Source: Bacteroidota bacterium
Lineage (GTDB): Bacteria; Bacteroidota; Bacteroidia; 2-12-FULL-35-15
Assembly (NCBI GenBank): GCA_025963725.1
Contig: JAOQAE010000006.1
Span: 558,001 to 622,000, forward strand
Reading direction: 5' to 3'
DNA: 64,000 bases
Position numbers and translations under genes: made by a program. Each line of letters opens with the position of its first letter. Position 1 is the first letter of the stretch. Positions 1 to 9,721 of this stretch are shown here, piece by piece. A model generated the notes under the pieces. It was given only the letters and a program-made list of their open reading frames with translations. It did not search any database and was not told the origin of the DNA.

Positions 1-3000
1 CGGCTTCGGCACTTTCGGCATCGGGTTAAGGCCAACGCTGTTCGGGTTCTTGCCGGAATATGCCGCAAGGAACGATGGGATCAGCACATCCTGCGAGGTT
101 TCATTATAGCCTTCTGCATAGCCGTTCACAGAAGCGGTGGAGTTTGGGTTCTCGCCTCCGAGGCGCGCAGAAATATTCGGCCTTGCATCGAGGAACGCCT
201 GGAATGTTTCATCGCCGTTCTTGCGGAAGGAAGTGCGGTACGTAAGGTACGAGATGCTGAAATTACCTGTTTCGGTAGGCGCGTCATGCACATACATATC
301 GCGGGTTTCGCTCCAGCGGAAAAATTCATTCTTGCTCTTCGACTGCGTTCGCGTTGCCGTGAGCTCTACCTTAAGGTCGGGGAACGGCTCCGCATTGGCC
401 CTGATATTAAGGTTTTGCGAGCTGGTGGTAGTGTACGGAGTATTCAGCGATGATGTTTTCACCAGCCAGTTGTTCTGGATCGCCTTGTCGCGGATATCCT
501 CCTGGCTTCCGAAAATAAAGCCGGTGGTAGGGCCCTGAAAATGCTCATCCATACCCATCATCTGGGTATTTTGCCTATAGCCCGGCAGCAGCGTTCCTGC
601 ATTGTCGGCATAGGTTACGTTCACTGTTTTCAGCGTCATCACCAAACGCGCCACATACTCGAGCACTTCAAAATTATCTTTTTTCTTGGTGCTGTCGGCC
701 GTTGTTTTTGCACCCGGCTTAATGGCAGGGGCTTTCGGATTCTTATTCTTTGTATTCTTCTGGTTGATCTTTTTAAAATAAGGGATCTTATTATAAAGCG
801 TTACCATGTTCAGCTGCCCGTTCCATGAAATATTGCGCGAGTTCTGTATGGTGTTCCCCAGTGAATCGTTACCGATCGTATTGCCTTCCGCATCGCGGTG
901 CGTATCATACAGCGGAGAGTGCTGCCAGCTGTATGTTCCCGCGTATCTCACGCTTGCCGTGGTAAAATCGAGCAGCGGCAGCTTGTTGATCGGAATGTTG
1001 TAATTGAGGCTCGTCTGGTGATTGTACTGCGTTTTTGTAAGGCGCTGGAAAAACTCTTTTCTCAGGGTATCGCGTGTCTCATCGGTAATGGCGCCGTCCG
1101 GCTCGAGGATCCGCTCCTGGTTGCTCGCCGTAAAATCAAGCTTCAGGTTTTTCGTGATATCGTACTTCAGGTCGTAATTACGGTTCATGTTGAACGTTTT
1201 GTTGAACGTCGGCAGAATGATGATATCATCTGTTGTGGTATTCCTTCCTTTTGAAGTGCTGTAATCGCGGTTCACATCGGTTGAGAAGCCGATCTTGTTC
1301 GGGTACGGATAAAAATTAATGTCTTTGATGATCAGCAGGTACTTCGACTGGAAGATCTTGGTTTTTGCAAAAGGCTTGATGTTCTTCGGCTGCGGCGCAT
1401 AGTTATAGTTCAGTCCGCCGCGGTACGTCTTCTGCGTATTGTACTCGATGTTCACATTCCGCCTGTAGATCTCGTTGTAAGAATAGGATGCCGCCCAGTT
1501 CTCCACATCGTAGATATGGCTCTTCTTGGAATTCTTGCCCTTGTCCTTCTTCACATTCGTAAAGTTGATGCCTTTGCGCTTGGTATAATCCTGCGTTACA
1601 CGCCTGATCGAATCGCGCTGGTCTTGCGGAATGGTCGGGTCCTTCAGCGTTGGCGCCAGCAGGATGTCGGGATCAAGCGGGTTGTACTGCGGCGTGATGA
1701 ATGTTTCGGAATAGCCTACATACATCGGGATATGCACATTGTAATCTTCCGGGATGAACTTACCGAGCTCGAGGCTGGATGACACATCGTACTGCTTCAG
1801 TGTTTCGCGCTTGCGCTCGCTTACTTTATTTTCAATGCTTCCGAACCCGGGCGTATACATGCTTCCCGATACGGAAACGGTTCCGAAATCTGCAAGCTTG
1901 GCTGTAACCCTTGCATTTGCCGCCCATCCGCCCTTCTGATCGAAATCGCTGAGGCGAAGCTCATTCACCCAGATCTGCGCGCATTTCGGCTGTCCGTCGT
2001 CATTATCGCCCGGGCCGCCGTGCTTCGGATTGCGCACCCCGATCATGATCGTTTTGATGGCGCTCAGGTTCGGATTTCCCTTGATGGTGATCGTGCGGGT
2101 GCCGTCAGGAACAGTGTATTCCGATGCGAGCGTAAGTGTGGTGCTTCCGAACATCGCAATATTCCTTTTCTGCTTTGCCGACTGCAGCTTCTCGAACTCG
2201 AGGATCATCTCGTTATCGGAAGGCCATACGCGGTATTGGTCATCTTCATTGGTACCATTGTAATTTCCCGGCGCGGTTACTACGAGCGGAATATCGTACT
2301 CGTAATAGTTGTCGGTGAAATCGGTTCCGAGGCGCACAAACAAATGCAGGTCTTTATCGTGCAGCGGATCGCTTGCATTGGTAGATCCTTCGGCATGCAC
2401 GTACATTTTTAATTTTTTGTAGGAGCGCACATCCAGGTTGGTGTTCTTGTAAGCTGCACGCGCTTTTCCATCCTGCAGGTTGCAAACGGTAAGCGCCAGC
2501 GACTGCTCATTCTGCTGCACCAGCGTTGCGGAGGCAGCGCTTTCCTCGCGCTCGATGCCCGGAGGCAATACATAATTCACAGGCGTCCTGTTCCCGTTCT
2601 CTTCAATGTTCACCGCGCCGATGTCGAACTGTGTGTTAGGATCATCATTGGCAACGTATAAGCCCGGAGAAAGCAGGTCGAACCCGTATTTGCGCCATTC
2701 GCCGCGCACCAGCTCAAGCCGCGCAAAACGCAGCACGATCGGCTTGTCGACACCGGTCATGAACATTCTCATGAAGCGGATCGACTGGAAATTCTCAATA
2801 GTACCTACTCTTGACTCAGGCACCTTGATAGGAATTTTGAACTGGAACCAGCGGATCGGCTTGGAGCTTCCATCCTTAATATTCTGACCGTTTGTTTCAT
2901 ACACATCGGTAATGTAATTGGTACCTACGCAGGTGTTGCAGAAATCGCTCGGCTTTAAGCTGATGTGGTATTGGAAATAGCTTTCCGTGGTGCTTAAGTT

Positions 3001-6000
3001 ATTATCGCGGTTAATATCCTCGGAGTTCGGTGTTCCGGAAGTAGGGCCCGGGGTTGGATAGGTGGCCACCTGCTGGTACTGTGCATTGGTCCTCGAGTTC
3101 TGCTCAAGGCCATTCCAGCGCTTGTACCTTCCAAGTGTTTTCACACCGTTGGCATCGTAATCCGATCCGCGGAAGTAATGGAAATCATCACCGGAAGGGT
3201 CATCGGAAAAACTTCCATAGACCGATGAAGAAACATTCGCCGCAACCCGTGTTAAATAGTTTTGAAAAAAGCTTTGCTCCTGCGCATTATCCCAGCCATC
3301 GAGCCCCACATCCTGCGCAGCACGGTCGCCTTCATCGGTATTAAATGCATTCACCAGCGGCTGCACCAATGGAACACGGCCCCAGATGGTTGTATCGGTC
3401 GGCAGGTTCTGTCCTGCATTCTGGTCGGCTGTGCTTGGCGCTGGCAACACATTCTCCGCGCTTTTATATCCGTCGTGCAATACATCCTCTGACACATTAC
3501 CGATGTTGAAATACAGCTCACCCGTTGTATTCCAGTTCACGAGCGGGTTATCGCTGTTGAACGGATCCATCACCCAGAACTGGATGTATTCAATATTGGT
3601 CGCTTCAAAATCGTTCGTGGAGATCGACCGCATGATCCCGCCCCAGCGTGATGCAGGATCCTTCAGGGTTCCGTCGGTGTTCAGACCGGCAGCTGTCGCA
3701 GTTGAATCCGTATTGTAATTGTAAGGCCCGCGCTCCGATGGATAATAAGCAAGGTCAAAGGTTGTGATATTGCTTACCTGCCCGGTAGGCGATTGCTTGT
3801 TAGGGAATACCTCTGTTTCCGGGATCTCACGGGCAAAGTTGTTCGACATCTCGGTAGGGGTCTGCGTTACTGTCGGCGTGTTTGTTTCCGAGCGCTGCAG
3901 GATCGGGTCGATCGCATACCAGGCAAGCTTTGCACGGTTGTAGCCGAATGCAAGGCTATTCACCGAATCCGCTTCCGGGAACAGGCTTGGCTGCCCCTGC
4001 GGCGTGCTCGCAAGGCTCCAGGTTCCCTGCTGGCGAAGGTCGATCGTCGACTGGCTGCCTTCAAAGTCGTCCACATACGAATTCCCGTCCTTGCCAATGG
4101 CCTTGCTGTGGCCCGGAATAAGGTAAGCAAACTCGCCCGCTGCCGTGATCGTACTCATCTCCTTTGTTTCAAGGAAGGGGAGCTTATCGATCAGGCGTGT
4201 AAGGAAAGGTGCATCGGTACGGTAATTTCCGTCAAAGCCCCAGATCGTATTCCTGATCGGCTCATCGCCCTGGTTCACCTTTTTGGTCAGCGGCCGCTCC
4301 GTAAGGTTCATCACGGTGGCGCCTATATTAAAGTCTTTATTGATGCGGTAATCGAGGTGGGTCCCAAAGAGCGTCTTCGACTGGATCGCAAACAGGGCAT
4401 TACTCTCGAGCGAGATCTTGATCGGGGTGCCGGAATTTAAGATCCCTTCATTCACGATCTTCAAACGGCCGAGAGTGTAATCCACGGTGTAATCCACATT
4501 CTCGGTCAGCTGCACGCCGCCTGCAGTTACAGTTACAGAGCCCTGAGGAACGTTCGGCGCACCGAGGGAGATCTCGGAGCCGGAAGCCGACTGGTACTGC
4601 CCTTTGATCTTAAAGCGGTTCAGGTTCGGGAATTGCTGTGCCGATGTTTTCGTGGAATCGTACAATGGATCGAACACATACCTGTTGGCTTCGGTAGCAT
4701 CGCAGCCTCCATCGAACTTCGAGCGGAGAAAATCCCCGAAAGGCTCTACTACCGGAAAGATCACGCGGCCGTTGTTGGAGTTGATCGTAACCCCATCCAC
4801 ATAATCGAACACGCCATCGGGCACCTGGTCGCTTTGCGCATTCAGCCTGTCGAGGTTCAGCACCTGGATCAGCGGCTTGCCTTTGATCTGCGTCTGGCAT
4901 TCGGAAACCGGGAGGTAATTAATATCGGTACCTGTTGCCGAGTTGGTATAGAATACATCCAGCTTAAAGTCTTTTGAATTCACCTGGTAAGCCCCGATGG
5001 AGTATACGTTCTTCATCATCAGGTTCCAGATCGGGTAACGCGTATTCGGCGCATCGGCCTTCAGCATTTTCAGGAAAAGGATACTTGGCGCGCTGATACC
5101 GCCATCCGAGAATTCACCTACATTATAGGTTTGTCCCTGCGCAGTATATTGATAGGCAACTGCAAGCACCTGCTCGGGGTTCAGCTGCTGGTTCAGGGAG
5201 ATAAATCCGAGGCGTGCGTTTAATGTGTACTCGGAAGGCTGAAGCTTGCGCATGTTCTGCTTCATGAAACCGATGCTCTGCTGTAAAGGTGTGCCTGAGG
5301 TAATTGCAGGAACCGCGGTACTTGTGGCACGTGTGCCTGTAAGCGCTACCATGTTTTGATAAAGCGTATTCTGGTCATTGAACGGCAGGGCGCCCGCTGC
5401 ATTGTCAAGGATATAACCGGTTGCTGTAGGAGTAATGTGGTTGGGAGTTCCGGGATCTTCCGCTAGGTCGGCAAAGCTGATCGCTTCACGTACATCATTG
5501 GTTGCACCGTTCGAATTCGTCACCCACACTTCCACCCTGTTGATGTTCACGCTGGAGCTGATGAATGGCAGCCCTGCCAGCGCCGAGTTGAACTGGTCGC
5601 GGAAATACTGCCCGAGGAAAAAGTGCCTGTTGTACTCGTATGCATCGCCGGCAACTTCATACTTGCTTACCTGCGCGCCGCCGGTTACTTCCACTTCCGA
5701 CTTTTTACCTTTCTGCTGTGATAAGATACTGGTAACGGTAAGCCGTCCGAACTGCAATTGCGTTTTCACGCCGAAGAGCGTCTGGCTTCCGGTGATCAGC
5801 GAGCCGTTCAGCGGCATGCTTACGTTACCTGCCTCTATCTTCTTGATGATCTCATCCTCATAGCCGGTGTATTCCAGCTTCATCTGGTTCTCGTAATCGA
5901 AGGTTGCTTCGGTGTTGTAGCTGGTAGTTAATTTCAGCTTGTCGCCGATCTTTCCAACCACGTTGAGCTGGATCTTTTCATCAAAGTCGAAAGTGCTGAT

Positions 6001-6612
6001 CTTTCTTTGCTTTTCGGGCAGGGCCGGGTTTTCCGTTTTTGTTCCCTGGTAAGCGAAAATAAGCTCCGCCGATCCGTTCGGGCGGATATCCACCGTATTA
6101 CCACCGAAGATCCGGTCGAAGATCTCACCGCCTACATGCAGCTTCGGAATGGTGGTGCTGGTTTGCGCATTTTGTGATTCGGCGTGTGAGCGCTGGTTCC
6201 AGTAGGATTTGGTTTGCTTCTTGAACTGGTATTCCTGGAACTCTTCGTTGTCCATGTATGTGGGCGGACGATAATCCATTCCACCCAGCTTTTGCGAGAT
6301 GTTGTAGTTTCCTGTTGCAGGATCGTACTCCACATTTGTATTTACGTTGGAAGGGTTGTTCAGCATCAGCCCGCCGGAGTTCGGGTAGTTCAAAGGGTCG
6401 CCGGTTGACTGGTCGGAAAAGGGATAAGGGAGAATAACAGGCGTGGTTTCCTCAGGCACCTCGGGCGTATCTACCGCGATCATTGGCAGATCCACATCGC
6501 TTTCACCCGGGTGAGCATAGGTGGAAACCCTGGCATCGGAGCCAACGATCACCGACAGCAATGCTGCGGAAACGCCACCAACAACTAAGTATTTTGAAAG
6601 TTTAAAGCCCAA
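1..6612 (-). CDS. sprA: SprA, type IX secretion translocon / gliding motility protein (3' end beyond window)
   Basis: The minus strand is open without a stop from 6612 to the window edge, giving 2204 residues. SprA proteins are usually about 2300-2450 residues, so only the C-terminal part is missing. SprA is the giant outer-membrane barrel through which T9SS cargo leaves the cell; this fits the many sorting-domain proteins nearby. The translation shows a hydrophobic leader (SKYLVVGGVSAALLSVIVG) and family-typical text such as GGEIFDRIFGG, SYNTEATFDYENQMKLEYTG, and KTLFGTHLDYRINKDFNIGA. The only usual start that keeps the leader is TTG at 6612; a stop lies seven codons upstream, and the next in-frame ATG would remove the leader. 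It begins 7 nt after the ruvA stop, so the two are probably cotranscribed. The arrangement maeB-ruvA-sprA recurs in Bacteroidota, from memory. The identification is very secure; the exact start is less so. Confidence 0.96.
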   Translation of the reverse strand, partial: MGFKLSKYLVVGGVSAALLSVIVGSDARVSTYAHPGESDVDLPMIAVDTPEVPEETTPVILPYPFSDQSTGDPLNYPNSGGLMLNNPSNVNTNVEYDPATGNYNISQKLGGMDYRPPTYMDNEEFQEYQFKKQTKSYWNQRSHAESQNAQTSTTIPKLHVGGEIFDRIFGGNTVDIRPNGSAELIFAYQGTKTENPALPEKQRKISTFDFDEKIQLNVVGKIGDKLKLTTSYNTEATFDYENQMKLEYTGYEDEIIKKIEAGNVSMPLNGSLITGSQTLFGVKTQLQFGRLTVTSILSQQKGKKSEVEVTGGAQVSKYEVAGDAYEYNRHFFLGQYFRDQFNSALAGLPFISSSVNINRVEVWVTNSNGATNDVREAISFADLAEDPGTPNHITPTATGYILDNAAGALPFNDQNTLYQNMVALTGTRATSTAVPAITSGTPLQQSIGFMKQNMRKLQPSEYTLNARLGFISLNQQLNPEQVLAVAYQYTAQGQTYNVGEFSDGGISAPSILFLKMLKADAPNTRYPIWNLMMKNVYSIGAYQVNSKDFKLDVFYTNSATGTDINYLPVSECQTQIKGKPLIQVLNLDRLNAQSDQVPDGVFDYVDGVTINSNNGRVIFPVVEPFGDFLRSKFDGGCDATEANRYVFDPLYDSTKTSAQQFPNLNRFKIKGQYQSASGSEISLGAPNVPQGSVTVTAGGVQLTENVDYTVDYTLGRLKIVNEGILNSGTPIKISLESNALFAIQSKTLFGTHLDYRINKDFNIGATVMNLTERPLTKKVNQGDEPIRNTIWGFDGNYRTDAPFLTRLIDKLPFLETKEMSTITAAGEFAYLIPGHSKAIGKDGNSYVDDFEGSQSTIDLRQQGTWSLASTPQGQPSLFPEADSVNSLAFGYNRAKLAWYAIDPILQRSETNTPTVTQTPTEMSNNFAREIPETEVFPNKQSPTGQVSNITTFDLAYYPSERGPYNYNTDSTATAAGLNTDGTLKDPASRWGGIMRSISTNDFEATNIEYIQFWVMDPFNSDNPLVNWNTTGELYFNIGNVSEDVLHDGYKSAENVLPAPSTADQNAGQNLPTDTTIWGRVPLVQPLVNAFNTDEGDRAAQDVGLDGWDNAQEQSFFQNYLTRVAANVSSSVYGSFSDDPSGDDFHYFRGSDYDANGVKTLGRYKRWNGLEQNSRTNAQYQQVATYPTPGPTSGTPNSEDINRDNNLSTTESYFQYHISLKPSDFCNTCVGTNYITDVYETNGQNIKDGSSKPIRWFQFKIPIKVPESRVGTIENFQSIRFMRMFMTGVDKPIVLRFARLELVRGEWRKYGFDLLSPGLYVANDDPNTQFDIGAVNIEENGNRTPVNYVLPPGIEREESAASATLVQQNEQSLALTVCNLQDGKARAAYKNTNLDVRSYKKLKMYVHAEGSTNASDPLHDKDLHLFVRLGTDFTDNYYEYDIPLVVTAPGNYNGTNEDDQYRVWPSDNEMILEFEKLQSAKQKRNIAMFGSTTLTLASEYTVPDGTRTITIKGNPNLSAIKTIMIGVRNPKHGGPGDNDDGQPKCAQIWVNELRLSDFDQKGGWAANARVTAKLADFGTVSVSGSMYTPGFGSIENKVSERKRETLKQYDVSSSLELGKFIPEDYNVHIPMYVGYSETFITPQYNPLDPDILLAPTLKDPTIPQDQRDSIRRVTQDYTKRKGINFTNVKKDKGKNSKKSHIYDVENWAASYSYNEIYRRNVNIEYNTQKTYRGGLNYNYAPQPKNIKPFAKTKIFQSKYLLIIKDINFYPYPNKIGFSTDVNRDYSTSKGRNTTTDDIIILPTFNKTFNMNRNYDLKYDITKNLKLDFTASNQERILEPDGAITDETRDTLRKEFFQRLTKTQYNHQTSLNYNIPINKLPLLDFTTASVRYAGTYSWQHSPLYDTHRDAEGNTIGNDSLGNTIQNSRNISWNGQLNMVTLYNKIPYFKKINQKNTKNKNPKAPAIKPGAKTTADSTKKKDNFEVLEYVARLVMTLKTVNVTYADNAGTLLPGYRQNTQMMGMDEHFQGPTTGFIFGSQEDIRDKAIQNNWLVKTSSLNTPYTTTSSQNLNIRANAEPFPDLKVELTATRTQSKSKNEFFRWSETRDMYVHDAPTETGNFSISYLTYRTSFRKNGDETFQAFLDARPNISARLGGENPNSTASVNGYAEGYNETSQDVLIPSFLAAYSGKNPNSVGLNPMPKVPKP

Positions 6613-6619
6613 TGTAATG

Positions 6620-7207
6620 TTACAGATTTTTTAATGCTCCCTTGATTAATTGCTCAACAGTTTGTCCTGTGCCTTCTGTGCGAATGATCTTATCCAGCAC
6701 TTTATCTGCGGCGGCTTTATTGAAGCCTAACATCACGAGTGCAGATAACGCTTCTTCTTTTAATGTATTGTTTCCGGATGTAAAAAATTCCGAGCTGAGC
6801 TCTTCCTTGCCCATTTTGCCTTTCAGGTCGACGATGATCCGCTGTGCCGTTTTCTCGCCGATGCCTTTCACGCTCTTTATCAGCGCCACGTTCCCGGTTA
6901 CGATCGCATTCTGGATCTCGGCGGCGCTCAGCGATGAAAGCATCAGCAAAGCGCTGGTGCCTCCTACCCCGGAAACGGAGACCAGCTGCCGGAACAGGCT
7001 TCTTTCTGCCGTATCCGCAAAGCCAAAGAACCTTGGCATATCATCCCGCACATATAATTGTTCTGTGTACAATTTGCATTGCTCATTCTCAGCGATCTTT
7101 GAAAAGGTGTTCAGTGAGATCTGCATCACATAGCCAACTCCCGAAGCTTCTATCACTGCATACGTTGGTGTTTTCTCTACCAGTTTCCCGCTGATGTGGT
7201 TGATCAT
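6620..7207 (-). CDS. ruvA: Holliday junction branch migration protein RuvA
   Basis: This 195-residue protein has the usual RuvA length. It starts MINHISGKLVEKTPTYAVIE (OB-fold domain I), has the tandem helix-hairpin-helix region (VSGVGGTSALLMLSSL, then SVKGIGEKTAQRIIVDLKGK) and a short C-terminal domain III (ALVMLGFNKAAADKVLDKI) that contacts RuvB. RuvA binds four-way junctions as a tetramer and loads the RuvB motor. The partner ruvB is in the same window but about 18 kb away and in its own context (25326-26357). The gene lies between maeB and sprA on the same strand, 63 nt after maeB and 7 nt before the sprA start. Confidence 0.97.
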   Translation of the reverse strand: MINHISGKLVEKTPTYAVIEASGVGYVMQISLNTFSKIAENEQCKLYTEQLYVRDDMPRFFGFADTAERSLFRQLVSVSGVGGTSALLMLSSLSAAEIQNAIVTGNVALIKSVKGIGEKTAQRIIVDLKGKMGKEELSSEFFTSGNNTLKEEALSALVMLGFNKAAADKVLDKIIRTEGTGQTVEQLIKGALKNL

Positions 7208-7270
7208 ATTTATTTGTTGTTATAGAGACGCCCGCTTATAATTTTGGTTGCCTTTGTCAGAACTTTTCGC

Positions 7271-9544
7271 TTATTGTTTTTTTGCCTGTGCATCGATCAC
7301 GGCAATGGTAACCATATTCACGATCTCACGCACGGAGCTTCCAAGCTGTAAAATGTGAACAGGCTTCTTCATCCCGATGAGCACGGGGCCTATCGCTTCG
7401 GCTCCGCCCATTTCCTGGATCAGCTTGTAGGCAATGTTACCGGATGCCAGATTAGGAAAAATAAGGGTATTCACCTTTTTATCCACGAGGTCGGAGAACG
7501 GGAACTGCTCTTTCAGCAATTCGTTGTTGAGCGCAAAGTTCGCCTGCATTTCGCCATCCACGATCATTCCCGGGTAGTTCTTGTGCAGCAGGTCCACCGC
7601 ATCGCGCACCTTGTTCGGCAGCTCGCCTTCTGCCGACCCGAAGTTGGAGTACGACAGCAATGCAATGCGCGGCGTGATGTTGAACTGCTTCACGCTGTTG
7701 GCGGTAAGCACGGTAATATCCACCAGCTCCTGCACGGTAGGGTCCACGTTCATTGTTGTATCCGCGAAAAAGAAAGGGCCCTGTTTGGTGTTGAGGATGT
7801 ACATCCCGGCCACCCTGCTCACGCCTTCCTGCACGCCGATGATCTGCAGCGCCGGACGGATAGGATCGGCATATTTACGTGTAAGGCCCGAGATCATTGC
7901 ATCGGCGGCCCCGGTTTCCACCATCATGGCGCCGAAATGGTTCCGCTCTTTCATGATCTTGCGCGCTTCATACAGCGTAAAGCCCCTGCGCTGGCGTTTC
8001 TTGAAGAACAGGTCGCCAAAGGCGTACCGCCTGTCTTCCTCGGATTTGCTGCGCGGATCAATGATAGGAATGTCGCCCAGGTCAAGATTGTTCTCTGCGA
8101 TCAGCTTCCTGATCTTTTCCACATCGCCCAGCAGGATCGGCTTGGCAATGCCTTCATCGGCCACCTGCTGCGCAGCTTTCAATATTTTATAATGATCCGC
8201 TTCGGTGAATACCACGCGCTTCGGATTCTGCTTTGCTTTGTTGGTCACATTCCTGATCAGCTTGTTATCGAGGCCAAGCCTGTTGATCAGCTCATTCACA
8301 TACGCATCCCAGTTGGTGATCTTATACTGCGCCACGCCGGATTCCATGGCTGCTTTGGCCACCGCAGGCGCAACGGTGTAGATCAAACGCGGATCGATCG
8401 GCTTTGGAATGATGTACTCCGGGCCGAACACAATGTTCTTTGAATCGTAAGCGAGGTTCACCGTATCGGGCACTGCCTCTTTCGCCAGCTGCGCAATGGC
8501 GTACACTGCGGCAAGCTTCATGGCTTCGTTGATCTGCGTAGCGCGTACATCGAGCGCACCGCGGAAAATGAATGGAAAGCCAAGCACGTTGTTCACCTGG
8601 TTAGGATGGTCGCTGCGGCCGGTTGCCATGATGATGTCCTTGCGCGCTGCCATTGCATCGGCATACGGGATCTCAGGATCGGGGTTTGCCAGCGCAAACA
8701 CGATCGGGTTCTTCGCCATGGAGCGGACCATGTCCTGGTTCACTACGTTGCCTTTGGAAAGTCCGACAAATACATCGGCATCCTTCATCGCTTCGGCAAG
8801 CGTTTTTACTTTTGTATTGCTTGTTGCAAAATGTTTTTTCTGCTCGTCGAGGTCCTCGCGCTCAATGCTCAGCACGCCTTTGCTGTCGAGCATGATGATG
8901 TTCTCTTTTGTGGCGCCTACCGCGATGTATAATTTCGCGCAGGAAATGGCGGAAGCGCCGGCGCCGTTCACCACGATCCTTACATCGGCTAATTTCTTTT
9001 TAGCCACCTCACAGGCATTAAGCAGCGCTGCGGCGGAAATGATGGCTGTTCCGTGCTGGTCGTCATGCATGAGCGGGATCTTCAGCTCTTCCTTCAAACG
9101 GCGCTCGATCTCAAAGCATTCCGGGGCTTTTATATCTTCAAGGTTGATCCCTCCGAATGTCGGGGAGATGGCTTTAACAGTATTTACAAATGTATCAATG
9201 TCGGTGGCATCCACTTCAATATCGAACACATCGATATCGGCGAAGATCTTGAACAGCAATCCTTTTCCCTCCATCACCGGCTTTGAAGCGAGCGCGCCAA
9301 TATTACCGAGCCCAAGAACGGCGGTACCATTGGAGATCACGGCAACCAGGTTTCCTTTGGCGGTATATTTATAGGCATCTTCGGGGTTCTTTTCTATCTC
9401 TAAACAGGGCTCCGCAACACCGGGCGAATAGGCCAGGGAAAGGTCGCGCTGTGAGCTGTGCGGCTTGGTAGGTACAACTTCAATTTTGCCCGGTCTTCCC
9501 TGCGAATGATAATCTAACGCATCCTGCTTTCTGAATTTTGACAT
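7271..9544 (-). CDS. maeB: NADP-dependent malic enzyme (MaeB type, fused to phosphotransacetylase-like domain)
   Basis: The 757-residue length matches the large MaeB class. Residues 1 to about 425 are the malic enzyme: LAYSPGVAEPCLEIEKNPED, the catalytic region KGNLVAVISNGTAVLGLGNI, MHDDQHGTAIISAAALLNA and the Rossmann motif VVNGAGASAISCAKLY. Residues from about 430 to the end are a phosphate acetyltransferase-like domain (KRVVFTEADHYKILKAAQQV, GAADAMISGLTRKYADPIRP). In this class the second domain is generally regulatory (acetyl-CoA sensing) rather than catalytic. The enzyme decarboxylates malate to pyruvate with NADP reduction in the cytoplasm. It starts with ATG at 9544, divergent from the sirtuin gene across 177 nt. 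Confidence 0.97.
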   Translation of the reverse strand: MSKFRKQDALDYHSQGRPGKIEVVPTKPHSSQRDLSLAYSPGVAEPCLEIEKNPEDAYKYTAKGNLVAVISNGTAVLGLGNIGALASKPVMEGKGLLFKIFADIDVFDIEVDATDIDTFVNTVKAISPTFGGINLEDIKAPECFEIERRLKEELKIPLMHDDQHGTAIISAAALLNACEVAKKKLADVRIVVNGAGASAISCAKLYIAVGATKENIIMLDSKGVLSIEREDLDEQKKHFATSNTKVKTLAEAMKDADVFVGLSKGNVVNQDMVRSMAKNPIVFALANPDPEIPYADAMAARKDIIMATGRSDHPNQVNNVLGFPFIFRGALDVRATQINEAMKLAAVYAIAQLAKEAVPDTVNLAYDSKNIVFGPEYIIPKPIDPRLIYTVAPAVAKAAMESGVAQYKITNWDAYVNELINRLGLDNKLIRNVTNKAKQNPKRVVFTEADHYKILKAAQQVADEGIAKPILLGDVEKIRKLIAENNLDLGDIPIIDPRSKSEEDRRYAFGDLFFKKRQRRGFTLYEARKIMKERNHFGAMMVETGAADAMISGLTRKYADPIRPALQIIGVQEGVSRVAGMYILNTKQGPFFFADTTMNVDPTVQELVDITVLTANSVKQFNITPRIALLSYSNFGSAEGELPNKVRDAVDLLHKNYPGMIVDGEMQANFALNNELLKEQFPFSDLVDKKVNTLIFPNLASGNIAYKLIQEMGGAEAIGPVLIGMKKPVHILQLGSSVREIVNMVTIAVIDAQAKKQ

Positions 9545-9721
9545 CTTCTGGTTTTTATGAATTGCGAATATAAGAATTTATCAATAGAAATAAGTCCCTG
9601 CGCACAATTTGCCCCCCTAAAATTGTTTTTTAAATTTAAATTTTTACTTTTATATTCTATGCGTTTTTAAAAGGCGGCAAACCCTTTTTTTTGTCCTGAA
9701 AACATCATAGCGCCAAAATTT

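Noticed and set aside
3793-4440. Plus-strand frame of 215 codons inside sprA
   Set aside because: It is antisense to a continuous SprA translation with strong family text. Many such frames occur across 1-6600 for the same reason.
7355-8443. Plus-strand open frame of 362 codons opposite maeB
   Set aside because: It is entirely antisense to a clear malic enzyme and has no family features (rich in His, Arg and Val, as expected of a mirror frame). The same holds for 8496-9374 opposite maeB.
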